Source: Bacteroides ovatus
GTDB taxonomy: Bacteria; Bacteroidota; Bacteroidia; Bacteroidales; Bacteroidaceae
Assembly: GCF_001314995.1 (NCBI RefSeq)
Contig: NZ_CP012938.1
Coordinates: 3,658,001 to 3,722,000, forward strand
Length of the DNA stretch: 64,000 bases
Direction of reading: 5' to 3'
Under the pieces are notes generated by a model. That model saw nothing but the letters and a program-made list of their open reading frames with translations, searched no databases and was not told where the DNA came from. Made by a program: the position numbers and the translations under genes. Position 1 is the first letter of the stretch; each line of letters begins with the position of its first letter. Below are positions 6,364 to 16,075 of the stretch, piece after piece.

Positions 6364-7917
6364 ATGAAAACGTCGATAACAAGTCTTTTAATGATATTTT
6401 GTTTGAGCATAATGGCTTATGCGCAAACTCCCCAAGACAGAGCCACAGAACTAAAAAAACAAGCACAAAGCAGTCTTAATCAAAAAGATTACATCAAAGC
6501 ACGTTACTTATTCAAAAAAGCATACGAAGCATTTGCAAGCCGCGAAAACTATCCACAAGCAATAGAATGTGGCGTTCAGGCTAATGCTTTATACGTCAGA
6601 GAGAACTTTTACAAAGAGGGATTCGAGCTTTGCCGTGACATGGAGCAGCTTCTATGGACCGGAGAACAGAATAAAAAGAAAGTCTTTTATGACCTGCGTT
6701 TCCTTATAAACAAGGAACGATTGCAGATGTACACCGCACTGAAAAATCCCGCACAAGCAAAGACTCAGTTGGATAAACTGGAAGAAATGGCTAATCTTGC
6801 AAAGAATGACTCCCTAACGGAGGTACTGTTGTATACAAAAGCCAATTATTACTATACTTTCAACCAAAGTACACAAGGCGATGCCTGTTTCCGCAAACTT
6901 ATCAACCAATATAAGGAAAAGAAGGACTACGCCAAAGTGAGCGATTGCTACAAGAATCTTATCAATATTGCACGAAAAGGCAATAATGCTCCACTGATGG
7001 AACGCACTTACGAAAGTTTCATTGTCTGGACAGACTCGGTAAAAGCATTAACCGCACAAGACGAACTAAATGTACTGAAGAGAAAATATGACGAAAGCCA
7101 ACTGACCATACAGGAAAAGGACGACTCACTATCTGCCAAGCAATATATAATCATAGGTCTCTGTGTGCTGGCAGTCATATTGGTAGCCGGCCTGGCAATA
7201 CTGGCTGTGATATTGCTACGATTCATCGCCAACAATCGTAAATTAAAGAAAAGTGTAAAAATTGCCAATGAACATAATGAACTAAAAACCAAATTCATAC
7301 AGAATATATCTTCGCAAATGGAGCCTACCCTGAATACGCTGGCTACTTCAGCCGAAGAACTGTCACAAAAGGTTCCTCAAGAAGCGGCCCAAATGCAGGG
7401 ACAAGTCGCAGCTTTGAAGAAATTCAGTGATGACATTCAAGAACTGTCATCTTTGGAAAACTCATTAACCGAGTTTTATGAACTAAGTGAAATCAACGTG
7501 GGAACTTTCTGTGAGAATGTGATGGATAAAGTTAAAGAATACATAAAACAGGATGTCACATCTTCAGTCAATGCACCAAAACTTCAGGTAAAGACAAACA
7601 AGGAACAATTGGAACGCATTCTTCTCTATTTACTGAAAAATGCCGCTTTCTACACCGACCAGGGTCGTATCAGTCTCGAATTCAAGAAACGGGGAGCGCA
7701 CACGCACCAATTCATCGTTACGGATACAGGAACTGGAATTCCGGCAGAGCAACAGGAAAATCTCTTCAAACCTTTCACAGAAGTGAAAGACCTGACTACA
7801 GGAGATGGACTAGGATTACCGATCTGTTCACTAATTGCTGCCAAGATGAACGGAAGCCTGACACTGGATACGAATTATACGAAAGGAACACGGTTCGTTC
7901 TGGAACTTCATGTATAA
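6364..7917 (+). CDS. TPR sensor histidine-kinase-like protein without the phospho-acceptor histidine
   Basis: Starting at ATG 6364 the 517-residue protein has a signal peptide (SLLMIFCLSIMAYAQ). A periplasmic helical TPR-like region covers about residues 25-250, a transmembrane helix about 260-285, and a short coiled linker follows. A C-terminal HATPase_c domain has an N-box (LLKNAAFYT), a G1 box (DTGTGIP) and a G2 box (GDGLGLPI). At the H-box position, where the family reads F-x-N-x-S-H-E-x-R-T-P, the sequence is FIQNISSQMEPTL: the His is Ser317 and the E and R are also changed. ATP binding looks intact, but classical autophosphorylation should not occur. No response regulator is adjacent. 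It stands alone between comM and the polysaccharide locus. Confidence 0.8.
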   Translation: MKTSITSLLMIFCLSIMAYAQTPQDRATELKKQAQSSLNQKDYIKARYLFKKAYEAFASRENYPQAIECGVQANALYVRENFYKEGFELCRDMEQLLWTGEQNKKKVFYDLRFLINKERLQMYTALKNPAQAKTQLDKLEEMANLAKNDSLTEVLLYTKANYYYTFNQSTQGDACFRKLINQYKEKKDYAKVSDCYKNLINIARKGNNAPLMERTYESFIVWTDSVKALTAQDELNVLKRKYDESQLTIQEKDDSLSAKQYIIIGLCVLAVILVAGLAILAVILLRFIANNRKLKKSVKIANEHNELKTKFIQNISSQMEPTLNTLATSAEELSQKVPQEAAQMQGQVAALKKFSDDIQELSSLENSLTEFYELSEINVGTFCENVMDKVKEYIKQDVTSSVNAPKLQVKTNKEQLERILLYLLKNAAFYTDQGRISLEFKKRGAHTHQFIVTDTGTGIPAEQQENLFKPFTEVKDLTTGDGLGLPICSLIAAKMNGSLTLDTNYTKGTRFVLELHV

Positions 7918-8396
7918 ATTTAGCCAACAGGAAAGCTGTTGTTTCGTTTGATTACTTTTCAAATTGTAAAGTATAGTTATCTTCAACAAAGAATGTTCTA
8001 AACGCCAATTTAAGATTTTATAAAAAAACAAACAAATTTCCACATAAACAAATAGTACGTTTTTAATAAACTTTTGAGTAGTTTATTAAGAACGGTATCT
8101 GAGTTTATTAAAAACTCTGCCATTGGATTTCCGAGTTTATAAATCCATCTTTTACAACAAAAAGGCTGCAAATTTCATAAAATTTGCAGCCTTTTTGCCT
8201 ATATCCGGTATATCCTTCCCAATATTTATTAGGGAACACGTCCAGATTTGTTATAATATTATACCATTCAAGTCATCAATTTCATATTCTTTTATCTGTT
8301 ATTTACAAGGTTTAAGCTCTTTTCCAGACTATAAAGATACAACATTTAAAAGGATTTGTCAAGAGGAACATCCCATAAAATTCATCCCTAATGTAT
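7918..8396. other. Intergenic 479 bp between convergent genes
   Basis: No gene seen. Besides the strong terminator at 8159-8196 it contains a smaller hairpin, TAATAAACT (8064-8072) / AGTTTATTA (8080-8088), and a nearby GAGTTT/AAACTC pair at about 8101-8117. The rest is AT-rich without recognisable features. Confidence 0.5.
8159..8196. terminator. Strong bidirectional intrinsic terminator
   Basis: AAAAAGGCTGCAAATTT (8159-8175) pairs with AAATTTGCAGCCTTTTT (8180-8196), a 17-bp stem with a tiny loop flanked by A and T runs on both sides. It serves both the plus-strand kinase-like gene and the minus-strand FAD oxidoreductase operon. Confidence 0.85.
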
Positions 8397-9788
8397 TTAT
8401 AAGAAATATTGCCCCTCTTCTTTTAATCTTTTGCGTAGAAAACCTACATCAATCTTATGAACATCATTCTTTGTTTGTTTGATAGCATGTACCGCAGCCA
8501 TTCCGGCAGCTTCACCAGTCACCAGACAAGGTGGCATCACTCGTAAGCTTCCAAAAGCTTCTTCATCAGTAGAAATACAGCGTCCGGCGGTCAATAGATT
8601 CTTCATACCTTTAGGAGTCAAGCAACGATAAGGAATTCCATGAGATTCGCCTTTTTTGTAACGCGTCTCTTTATGCCCCGGTTTATGAACATCAATATAG
8701 TAACAATTACGTCCGATCTCATCTTCAAATGTTTTACGCTCCAGCCAATCTTGGAAAGTAAACGTATAATCCCCTTCAATCCGACGACTATCTCTAACCC
8801 CCAACAAGGAGGCAGTCTTTACAACAAAAGCACTACCAAAAGTTTTAGGCTGAAGTTCTTTCAGTGCCTCCAAGTATTGTTCAGCGATTTGCCTACCGGT
8901 AGCCATCGCCCGCGTAGTAGCCCATGGGTCGGTCGAATCAACATTATCAATGTGTCCTGCATTAAATTGTACCACATCCGGACCGATCAGATTACTATTG
9001 AAATGTCTGCCTATCAATGGATATTTTCCGGACTTAATCGCGTCAAAGATAGGGCTATTTTTGTTACTCGTATGCAATGAAGGACCTATGAGATTGTAGT
9101 TATAGCTATCGACATTAGCAAACGAGAAACACAAAGTAGAACTTTGCAGTATACCATCCTCACCTCCCTTTTTAAATGAAGCACCTGCCCAGGTAGCCAC
9201 ATCTCCATCTCCCGTCGCATCAATAAAGACTTTTGCTTTGAATGCAACAAGCCCGGATTTATTTGCTACGATGATAGCATCTACCGTATCATCAGCTGAC
9301 ATCTCAACAGCAGCAACCCTCGAAAAGAAAAGGACTTTTGCCCCCGATTCAGCGACCATCCGATCGTAAACCTGCATCAAATATTCAGGATTTATATTCA
9401 CCCAATTCAGTTTTTGCTTTCTCTCATGAGGCACTCCTTTTCTTGATGCCTCGAATATCTTTTCCGCCAAGCCTCGATAAATAATCTTTTCGCCGTCAGA
9501 AAACGGACACCATGCCGGAACCATACCTGCTGTTCCCATACCGCCAAGTTGTCCCATTGCCTCAATCAGCAAAGTTTTAGCTCCCTCCCGGGCCGCAGAA
9601 ATCGCAGCAGTACATCCAGCAGGTCCTCCACCAATTACAATAACATCCCACCGATCATCCACTGCAATCTTGGTATTCTTTAAACGTATCTTGGATTGTG
9701 TGGTATTTCCATTCACATTAAGAGCGGGAACTGCAAAAGCAGCAGAAATCAACCCAGCTTTTTTAAGAAAATCTCTTCTTGATGTCAT
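8397..9788 (-). CDS. FAD-dependent oxidoreductase with twin-arginine-like signal
   Basis: It belongs to the FAD_oxidored type of flavoproteins often found in glycan-degradation loci; the substrate is unknown. The N-terminus TSRRDFLKKAG followed by a hydrophobic stretch looks like a Tat signal, so it may be exported folded with its FAD. The Rossmann dinucleotide motif VIVIGGGPAGCTAA is at about residues 49-62, followed by LIEAMGQLGGMG. IDATGDGD and the C-terminal TAGRCISTDEEA...TGEAAGMAA are typical FAD contacts of the family. It lies 19 bp downstream of the 680-residue gene and ends the minus-strand locus before the shared terminator. It could oxidise a sugar lactol or an unsaturated uronide product; this is inference. 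Confidence 0.75.
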   Translation of the reverse strand: MTSRRDFLKKAGLISAAFAVPALNVNGNTTQSKIRLKNTKIAVDDRWDVIVIGGGPAGCTAAISAAREGAKTLLIEAMGQLGGMGTAGMVPAWCPFSDGEKIIYRGLAEKIFEASRKGVPHERKQKLNWVNINPEYLMQVYDRMVAESGAKVLFFSRVAAVEMSADDTVDAIIVANKSGLVAFKAKVFIDATGDGDVATWAGASFKKGGEDGILQSSTLCFSFANVDSYNYNLIGPSLHTSNKNSPIFDAIKSGKYPLIGRHFNSNLIGPDVVQFNAGHIDNVDSTDPWATTRAMATGRQIAEQYLEALKELQPKTFGSAFVVKTASLLGVRDSRRIEGDYTFTFQDWLERKTFEDEIGRNCYYIDVHKPGHKETRYKKGESHGIPYRCLTPKGMKNLLTAGRCISTDEEAFGSLRVMPPCLVTGEAAGMAAVHAIKQTKNDVHKIDVGFLRKRLKEEGQYFL

Positions 9789-9807
9789 TACAAATTAATT
9801 TATTATA

Positions 9808-11850
9808 TTACCTTTCCATAAAAATCTCGGCACGCCCAGGAGTAAATAATTCCCATAAAGAAGCAACAGTCCATCCGGGTGCGAAAATGTCATTATAATA
9901 TCCTTTGCCATTCTTCCCGTAATCCCAACTGGTATGTTGAACAACTTCCGGATAGTAACCCACTTTGGCAATGCCACACATGTGTCCTTCATAAGGCAAT
10001 AACTGCCGCATAGAGGTTGAAATCACTTCTGCGAAGTTCGAGAAACGGGATTCTTTATATTCGTTCGATAACCAACGAAGTACATCGGCAAATTCAAATA
10101 CAAACACATCAATATGATTATTTTCTACCGAAACATTTCCCCAGCCACGTGTTTTCAAACCAATATCACCCAGCATCTGTCCGGGAGCAAAAGGAACATC
10201 CCACAAATAATACCACGATAATGCAAAATAAGCGGCTTGCTTCGTCAGATCAGCATAATGCTTATGTTCCTCCCCTTTAGTAACTAATGAAAGATAATAG
10301 GTAGCAGTTGCAGCATAAAGTGACGCTTCTTTATCTTCGCAATTCGCATCAAGAGTAGACGAGAAATAATCGGCCTTAGAAATCAGTTCTTTCTCCAAAT
10401 AATCCGCAGTCCGCTTAGCACTATCCAAGTAACGTTTATCCTTAAAGTATTTATATCCCATGACTAAAGGTAATGTAGCCGAAGGAGTACTTCCTCCGCT
10501 TTTATCTACAATCGAAAAGTCATCACGAAACTTTCGTGGAAAACTACCATCAGCATTTTGCAATTGCAGAAACATGTTCAACATGTTTTTCAATCGCTGT
10601 TCCCATTCCGGATGCTTACGACCTTTTTCTTTTTCATAAGCCAGGAAATGAAAGATTGCATAAAGCCCTTCTGACTGACGACGGATGCTATGAACAGGAT
10701 CCTCAAAGTTCTTGTCATAATTTACCGATTCCTTGAGAAAACCTGCTTCCGTGAAACCATTCTTCAAATAACTGTCGAATATTTGGGCGCTGTTAGCCTT
10801 CAAATCTTCCCGGTTACATTCCCAACCATATTCCCAGGCATTGAATGCATTCAGAAGAACACGCCCTATAAAACCGACCTCTGCCTGCCCATTACTTGTA
10901 CACGCATCTGTTCTAAGATGTATGCCCGAATTATATACCAACGGATATTTATCTACAAAACTACTTACAAAGAATTGGCTAAGAGTCTGCTTCATATATT
11001 CAACTGAATAGGGAGTATCTACAGGCTTAGGCAAATATGTATCATAACAATATTCCCAAGTATGGCGCACAAAATCAGAGTAATCCTTAGCTTCACCTTC
11101 AGTAATTTGCCAAGTCAACAAAATCGTCTCTCCTTTTTTAAGATGCTGATAAGCCGTTACAGCCGGAGCTAATGTCAATTTACGGATATAACTTTTAGGA
11201 GCCTCCCGATAAGGAAAACCGAAAGAAAGAGTAGCAACCCCATCCTTATTTTCAAATCCGGTATATCCCAAAGAAGTTTTATCCGAGAGAATAATCTCAC
11301 CTTCACGATGGGTAGCCAACGTGCTATTTACAAATTTATCCAGTCTGTTGACAGTCATAAAACGTTGTTTCTTCTCACAGAAAATCCCGGTGAGAGGCGC
11401 GCTTAACCTGTCTTCACTTACAATCCAACTGTCTGAAGTATGAAATGAAGGGGCTTCCTTGGGCGAACGCAGATTACGCCGATACCAGAACCCCGGCATA
11501 TAGAATAGGCAATCGTTATGACGGAAATCTGTTGCCACCTGCTGACTGTAATTAAAGTAAATATCTTCCAATGCGGTAATAGACACACTAATACGTAACC
11601 CATCATCACCATCTACTATGTTTTGAGACACAGTCAACGGCATCTTTTCCGAATTCTCCAAATAATAAGTGCCGTTATTATTTTGAGACTTCTGAAAAGT
11701 CAATGGATAACGCTTCGCGTCATTCCCTGGAACTTTCAAGAAAATAGATGCAGAAATCGATTCCGGCACATTATTAAAAGCTCTAGCAATAGTAGCACAT
11801 GCTACAAAAGCCATCCCACAAAGTAAATATTTCAAACTCATATAAAACAT
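9808..11850 (-). CDS. Uncharacterised secreted protein, probable alpha-barrel glycosidase
   Basis: It is 680 residues with a signal peptide (LLCGMAFVACATIARA) and no lipobox. The first roughly 260 residues look like beta-sandwich. The rest is helical and holds repeated aromatic/acidic motifs of six-hairpin (alpha/alpha)6 enzymes, such as SEGLYAIFHFLAYE, LQNADGSFPRKFRDD, ADYLEKELI and TRGWGNVSVENNHIDVF. I cannot assign a CAZy family with confidence. A beta-glucuronidase-like or other uronide hydrolase would fit the neighbours. It is the first gene after its own promoter (11898-11965) and is followed by the FAD oxidoreductase, probably in one transcript. Confidence 0.6.
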   Translation of the reverse strand: MFYMSLKYLLCGMAFVACATIARAFNNVPESISASIFLKVPGNDAKRYPLTFQKSQNNNGTYYLENSEKMPLTVSQNIVDGDDGLRISVSITALEDIYFNYSQQVATDFRHNDCLFYMPGFWYRRNLRSPKEAPSFHTSDSWIVSEDRLSAPLTGIFCEKKQRFMTVNRLDKFVNSTLATHREGEIILSDKTSLGYTGFENKDGVATLSFGFPYREAPKSYIRKLTLAPAVTAYQHLKKGETILLTWQITEGEAKDYSDFVRHTWEYCYDTYLPKPVDTPYSVEYMKQTLSQFFVSSFVDKYPLVYNSGIHLRTDACTSNGQAEVGFIGRVLLNAFNAWEYGWECNREDLKANSAQIFDSYLKNGFTEAGFLKESVNYDKNFEDPVHSIRRQSEGLYAIFHFLAYEKEKGRKHPEWEQRLKNMLNMFLQLQNADGSFPRKFRDDFSIVDKSGGSTPSATLPLVMGYKYFKDKRYLDSAKRTADYLEKELISKADYFSSTLDANCEDKEASLYAATATYYLSLVTKGEEHKHYADLTKQAAYFALSWYYLWDVPFAPGQMLGDIGLKTRGWGNVSVENNHIDVFVFEFADVLRWLSNEYKESRFSNFAEVISTSMRQLLPYEGHMCGIAKVGYYPEVVQHTSWDYGKNGKGYYNDIFAPGWTVASLWELFTPGRAEIFMER

Positions 11851-11897
11851 TAATGTGAATCAGCCCGCCTGATTCTATTTGTACTAAATTGTTAAGG

Positions 11898-11965
11898 CAA
11901 AGTTAAAGAACATCCTCCACATTGAATAAAACAAATTGGGCTATAAATAAAAAAAATTATCCAAT
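11898..11965 (-). promoter_or_regulatory. Promoter plus candidate regulator site E, upstream of the 680-aa gene
   Basis: The -7 box TAACTTTG reads on the minus strand (plus CAAAGTTA at 11898-11905), 48 bp before the ATG. The shared motif appears as plus-strand CTATAAAT at 11941-11948, exactly 43 bases from the -7 start as in sites A, B, C and F. An ATCC box lies at 11959-11962. A separate promoter explains the 165-bp gap after the GH105 gene. Confidence 0.55.
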
Positions 11966-12015
11966 TTGGCAAAAATCCCCTCCAAAGCCTCAACTAGAGC
12001 TCCATACAGAAACGA

Positions 12016-13119
12016 TTATTTTTCCATAAGGGCAGCAGCACACCACAAATAAGGTCCCTGTCCATGAAAATCACCAGTGCGACACGGACGGTCATAATAG
12101 TATTGTTTGCTATTCTTTTTATTCGTTCCTACACAGACATTGCCCACCTGATTTTTTTCATTGAGATATGGCACTAAAGCCATCCACGCCTTTCGGGTAG
12201 CCGGAGCATAAGCTTCTGCATCTAACCATCCATTTTGAACCCCCTTAATAAAGGCAAAAGTGAACATTGCTGAACCAGAAGTTTCAGTCCAACAATCAGA
12301 CTTGTCAATCAATTGATTCCAAAGTCCTTCCGGATTCTGATACTTTTTAAGGCTCTCCATCATTTTGAGATAGCCTTCCATAATGCGTGCACGATCTTTA
12401 TGTTTTTTAGGCAGGCACTGAAGCAACTCCGCCATACCGGCAGCCATCCAGCCATTTCCACGCCCCCAATAATAAGGCACATCCGGGGCATGATAGAAAA
12501 GGCCATTCGGACGTTGTAACTCATCCAAGTACATCACCATCTCCTTAGCAGCACGGTCAATATATTTCTTATCCTTCGTTACTTTATAGGCACGTGTCTG
12601 TACAATGGTAATCATATACATATCATCAATCCATAAACGTGTTTGCCAAGAATAACCTTTTTCCGCCCATTCCTTTTCATGCGGTTTCACATTTCTCGGA
12701 AGCTCCCACTGCGAATCGGCATAAGGCAAACCTAAATAACGATATTTCAGATCCTTCGTCACCAAATAGAATTCGAGAGGAAGACTACCGAACATATTCA
12801 AATCAACATGATTCATAATAGGTTGTAAAATCTTCTCTTCGGTAAACAAGAAATCAAACTTTTCTTGTAAACGTTGAATAAGCTCCTTGTCTTTCGCTCC
12901 ATCAGCATATCGCAAGGCGCCACTCCAATAGAAGGTTTCTGGATAGCCAATCCATTTACCAACATGAAGCGCGTGTTTTTCTGTTAAAAAGCGATATGCT
13001 ATTCGTTTGCCTATCTCTTCTGGGGTATATCCTTCAGGAAAGTCCTTCAGTAAACTTTTCTGAGCAAACATCAATTGAAAAGGAATCAAAAATAACAAAA
13101 TCAAGAATTTCTTACTCAT
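12016..13119 (-). CDS. GH105 unsaturated glucuronyl/rhamnogalacturonyl hydrolase
   Basis: GH105 enzymes hydrate the 4,5-double bond of unsaturated uronic acids at oligosaccharide ends, releasing the uronide. The protein has a signal peptide (KFLILLFLIPFQLMFAQ), the six-hairpin fold, and the family core SWQTRLWIDDMYMITIVQ with the catalytic Asp. VPYYWGRGNGWMAAGMAELL and TETSGSAMFTFAF follow. At 367 residues it has normal family length. It is clearly paralogous to the protein of 35383-36495. It is the last gene of the GH2-GH130-GH2-GH105 unit, separated from the GH2 gene by 11 bp. Confidence 0.85.
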   Translation of the reverse strand: MSKKFLILLFLIPFQLMFAQKSLLKDFPEGYTPEEIGKRIAYRFLTEKHALHVGKWIGYPETFYWSGALRYADGAKDKELIQRLQEKFDFLFTEEKILQPIMNHVDLNMFGSLPLEFYLVTKDLKYRYLGLPYADSQWELPRNVKPHEKEWAEKGYSWQTRLWIDDMYMITIVQTRAYKVTKDKKYIDRAAKEMVMYLDELQRPNGLFYHAPDVPYYWGRGNGWMAAGMAELLQCLPKKHKDRARIMEGYLKMMESLKKYQNPEGLWNQLIDKSDCWTETSGSAMFTFAFIKGVQNGWLDAEAYAPATRKAWMALVPYLNEKNQVGNVCVGTNKKNSKQYYYDRPCRTGDFHGQGPYLWCAAALMEK

Positions 13120-13130
13120 AATATTTTTCT

Positions 13131-16061
13131 TTATCTATTCAACAATATATCTTTCAGTTCAACATTATATCCATCTACCCGCAAAAGCAGTTTATCAACT
13201 CCCTCCTTACAATCTACCTGAAAACAAACTTCTTTAGATTCTCCTGGCATCAGATAAAAGTATCCATCATCAAAATAAGCCGGACGAACAGCCGCATCAG
13301 TTTTTGCATCCCTTAATGTCAATGCTATTGCAGCGGCCAAGTATTGTCCCGGATTTTTCACAATAAGCCTGCCTTCATAATGATTAGTCTTTTTCGTGAA
13401 GTTCTTCACCGAAACATTTACCGAAGAAACTGGTAAATTAGCCAAGACCTTTCCGTCCCATTCCTTCTGATTGAGCCAATAAACATTATCATCCAGCAAC
13501 TTTCCGTTATTAGTTGTCAACACCAACTTTACCCAGCAGAAATCAGGAAGTCCTTTTATATCATCCAACTGTGTTACAGAAGTCAGCGCATTGGCTGTCA
13601 CTTGTCCTACCTTATGTTGTAAAGAGCGTATTTTTTTGCCTACTTTATCATAAACAGTAACTCCTACCTTCAAATCTCGATATTCTTTCAGTGTAGTATT
13701 AATAATATCCACTTTATGTTGACTATTAAGGCTCATCTGAATATGAAGAGGACGACATGCTTTTTGCGCGCCATAATAAGCACCAGCTGTTTCCCCATTC
13801 GAACTGTAGTTCTGCCAAACCATACTGGGCCATGCAGGATGGCTCATCCACAATAATACCCCGGAAGCATCATTCCACATCTTACTGTTCCATGCTTCAA
13901 AAATGGCCCGATGGCTTTCGTAATTAATCAATTGTGCTTTCTTGCAGAAATCATCCAAGTTATCAGAACGTCCTAGTTTACGATCCACCCCTTCCTTATA
14001 AAGCTCACTAAAAGTCTTACTACCATATCTATGATTATGCCAGTCATGGTAATACCAAACATCACTAATGGGCCATGTATCCTCTTCCGCCATAAACTCA
14101 CGAACAGTTTCAGCCGTAGGCAGAGAAGGAGTACCCACTTCCGAACGAAATCCTCCAGCTAAAGAACGGTAGTACCAGCCTGCATCAAACTGATAACGCC
14201 AAGGTCCGCTTCCTGAACTATTCAATGAACGGGAATTTCCTGTATAATGCCTGCTGCCATCTTCTTTAGCTAAAGTAGCGGCCAACATGTACTCAAGTTC
14301 ATTCGGAGCAAAACCCTCATTACGTGCACACCATAAAGCGATGGAAGGGTGATTACGGAAACGACGTACCGTTTCAGTCACATTCTTTATGAACAGGCAA
14401 TTATCTAATGGATTAAGATTAAATCCGTCTGTTGAAAGCCAAAAATCATTCATCACTAACATTCCGTATTCATCGCAAAGCTCATAAAATACTTCTTCCG
14501 TACTCTCACCCGTCCAGTTACGAATCATATTATAATTCATATTCTTATGCAACTTCAAGGCAGGTTCCAATCGTTCCCGGGAAACACGCTTCATACCGTC
14601 ATCCATGCCCCAGTTACCTCCTTTACAATAGATTCGTTGTCCGTTCACCTTTATAACCATGTATTCTTTCATCAGTGAATCCTTTATCAACTCTATTCCC
14701 TGTGAAGAAACCGGTTTCAATAAATTGGGGACAAACTCTCCATCATAATTCGTATAGCGGACCTTACTATCCGTTTTTTTACGTTTCACAGCATCAAAAA
14801 CGGGTTTTCCATCCTGCAAAGCAGCAGTTGGATTATAGTTCAACCGCACCACAGGAGAGTTATCCTCATACGCAGACAATTCATATTCCAACTCACGGAT
14901 ACCGATACGCATTTTTTTGACATCAAGAGTATCTTTATTGGGTGATATCAGGCTCAAAGATGCTTTATATAAATATTGTTCTCCATATCCATTCGGCCAC
15001 CAAAGACGTGGATTCTTCATTTGCAGTTCCTTACATTCGTGAGGAGTAAGTTTAATCATCCTTTTTTCATTTGCATTCAAAGAAACCGGATAAACAGCAG
15101 ACACATCTCCTATATTAAAATGTAAATTGGCAGTACAAGTCGTTTTAGAAGAATTATAAATCTCCGTCTGAACGATAAAATTGACTGATGTAGTGTCAGG
15201 TAAAGGCAGATCCGTAATTACATGCGTATCAACAATTTCCAGTTCATTTCCAAATTTGATTCTGACATCCTGCCAAATACCCATGTTCCGGTCGCGTATG
15301 CCGGGAATCCAATCCCAGCCTTCTGAAGAGATAAAAGTAGGACCGTCTAAGCACAATGCTCCACCATTGGGGCCGATTCCTTCTTTCTTATTTGCTTCGT
15401 GAGGAATACCGGGATTGTTAGGCGGAAGAATACGGATGGCCAACAGGTTCTTCTTATCATAATCCACCCAAGGAGTTATATCAAAAATACCTCGCTCAAA
15501 AGCACCAACCATTGTTCCTAATAGTTGATGATTGAACCAGATCTCCGCTTTATAATTGATTCCATTCAGAATCAACTTCACTTTTTCTCCCTTCTTACTA
15601 CGAGGAATACTAAAAGAATTGCGATACCACCAGTCCATCCGGCAAAGCGTATCAGGAATCAATAAATTGTTAAGCCCCCAATAGGGATCAGGGTATACGC
15701 CCTGATCCACCAACGTAGTTAATACTGTACCGGGAACTGTTGCCGAATACCATTCGCTTGTACCTAAATCTTGTGCAAATACCGTTTTTTCAGCTGCTCT
15801 AGCTTTATATCCTTCTATCATTTCCCAGCCTTTGGAGAGTTGGTACTCCCAATCGGAAAGCGGACTCAATTCTTCGGGCTCTACCACTTTTTTTTTAGGC
15901 TTAGCTGTCTGAAATGAATGTTTTGAATGAGGTATCACTTCGGAACTCTGTTTACGAGATAAACCAAAATTCCATTTTAGTTTTTGTGGATAAATGCATT
16001 CTGTAGAAGCACACAGAAAAACAATTACACAAGCAAGATATGTATTCAGCCTTATTCTCAT
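13131..16061 (-). CDS. GH2 family glycoside hydrolase, beta-mannosidase/exo-glucosaminidase-like
   Basis: It is 976 residues with an N-terminal signal peptide and a Lys-rich linker. Next comes a GH2 sugar-binding sandwich (VPGTVLTTLVDQGVYPDPYWGLNN is the typical opening of the exo-acting mannosidase/glucosaminidase branch), then an immunoglobulin-like domain, a TIM barrel and C-terminal beta domains. The acid/base is Glu582 in WCARNEGF and the nucleophile Glu641 in FRSEVGTP, both in the expected order. An insertion between the sandwich and the barrel (about residues 395-455) contains a charged KRKKTDSK stretch. True substrate uncertain; GH2 covers beta-mannosidase, glucosaminidase, galactosidase and glucuronidase. 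Confidence 0.85.
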   Translation of the reverse strand: MRIRLNTYLACVIVFLCASTECIYPQKLKWNFGLSRKQSSEVIPHSKHSFQTAKPKKKVVEPEELSPLSDWEYQLSKGWEMIEGYKARAAEKTVFAQDLGTSEWYSATVPGTVLTTLVDQGVYPDPYWGLNNLLIPDTLCRMDWWYRNSFSIPRSKKGEKVKLILNGINYKAEIWFNHQLLGTMVGAFERGIFDITPWVDYDKKNLLAIRILPPNNPGIPHEANKKEGIGPNGGALCLDGPTFISSEGWDWIPGIRDRNMGIWQDVRIKFGNELEIVDTHVITDLPLPDTTSVNFIVQTEIYNSSKTTCTANLHFNIGDVSAVYPVSLNANEKRMIKLTPHECKELQMKNPRLWWPNGYGEQYLYKASLSLISPNKDTLDVKKMRIGIRELEYELSAYEDNSPVVRLNYNPTAALQDGKPVFDAVKRKKTDSKVRYTNYDGEFVPNLLKPVSSQGIELIKDSLMKEYMVIKVNGQRIYCKGGNWGMDDGMKRVSRERLEPALKLHKNMNYNMIRNWTGESTEEVFYELCDEYGMLVMNDFWLSTDGFNLNPLDNCLFIKNVTETVRRFRNHPSIALWCARNEGFAPNELEYMLAATLAKEDGSRHYTGNSRSLNSSGSGPWRYQFDAGWYYRSLAGGFRSEVGTPSLPTAETVREFMAEEDTWPISDVWYYHDWHNHRYGSKTFSELYKEGVDRKLGRSDNLDDFCKKAQLINYESHRAIFEAWNSKMWNDASGVLLWMSHPAWPSMVWQNYSSNGETAGAYYGAQKACRPLHIQMSLNSQHKVDIINTTLKEYRDLKVGVTVYDKVGKKIRSLQHKVGQVTANALTSVTQLDDIKGLPDFCWVKLVLTTNNGKLLDDNVYWLNQKEWDGKVLANLPVSSVNVSVKNFTKKTNHYEGRLIVKNPGQYLAAAIALTLRDAKTDAAVRPAYFDDGYFYLMPGESKEVCFQVDCKEGVDKLLLRVDGYNVELKDILLNR

Positions 16062-16075
16062 CGTCTTATAATCTA

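Noticed and set aside
8123..8482. Plus-strand frame of 119 residues downstream of the kinase-like gene
   Set aside because: It runs through the strong terminator hairpin and into the antisense of the FAD oxidoreductase.
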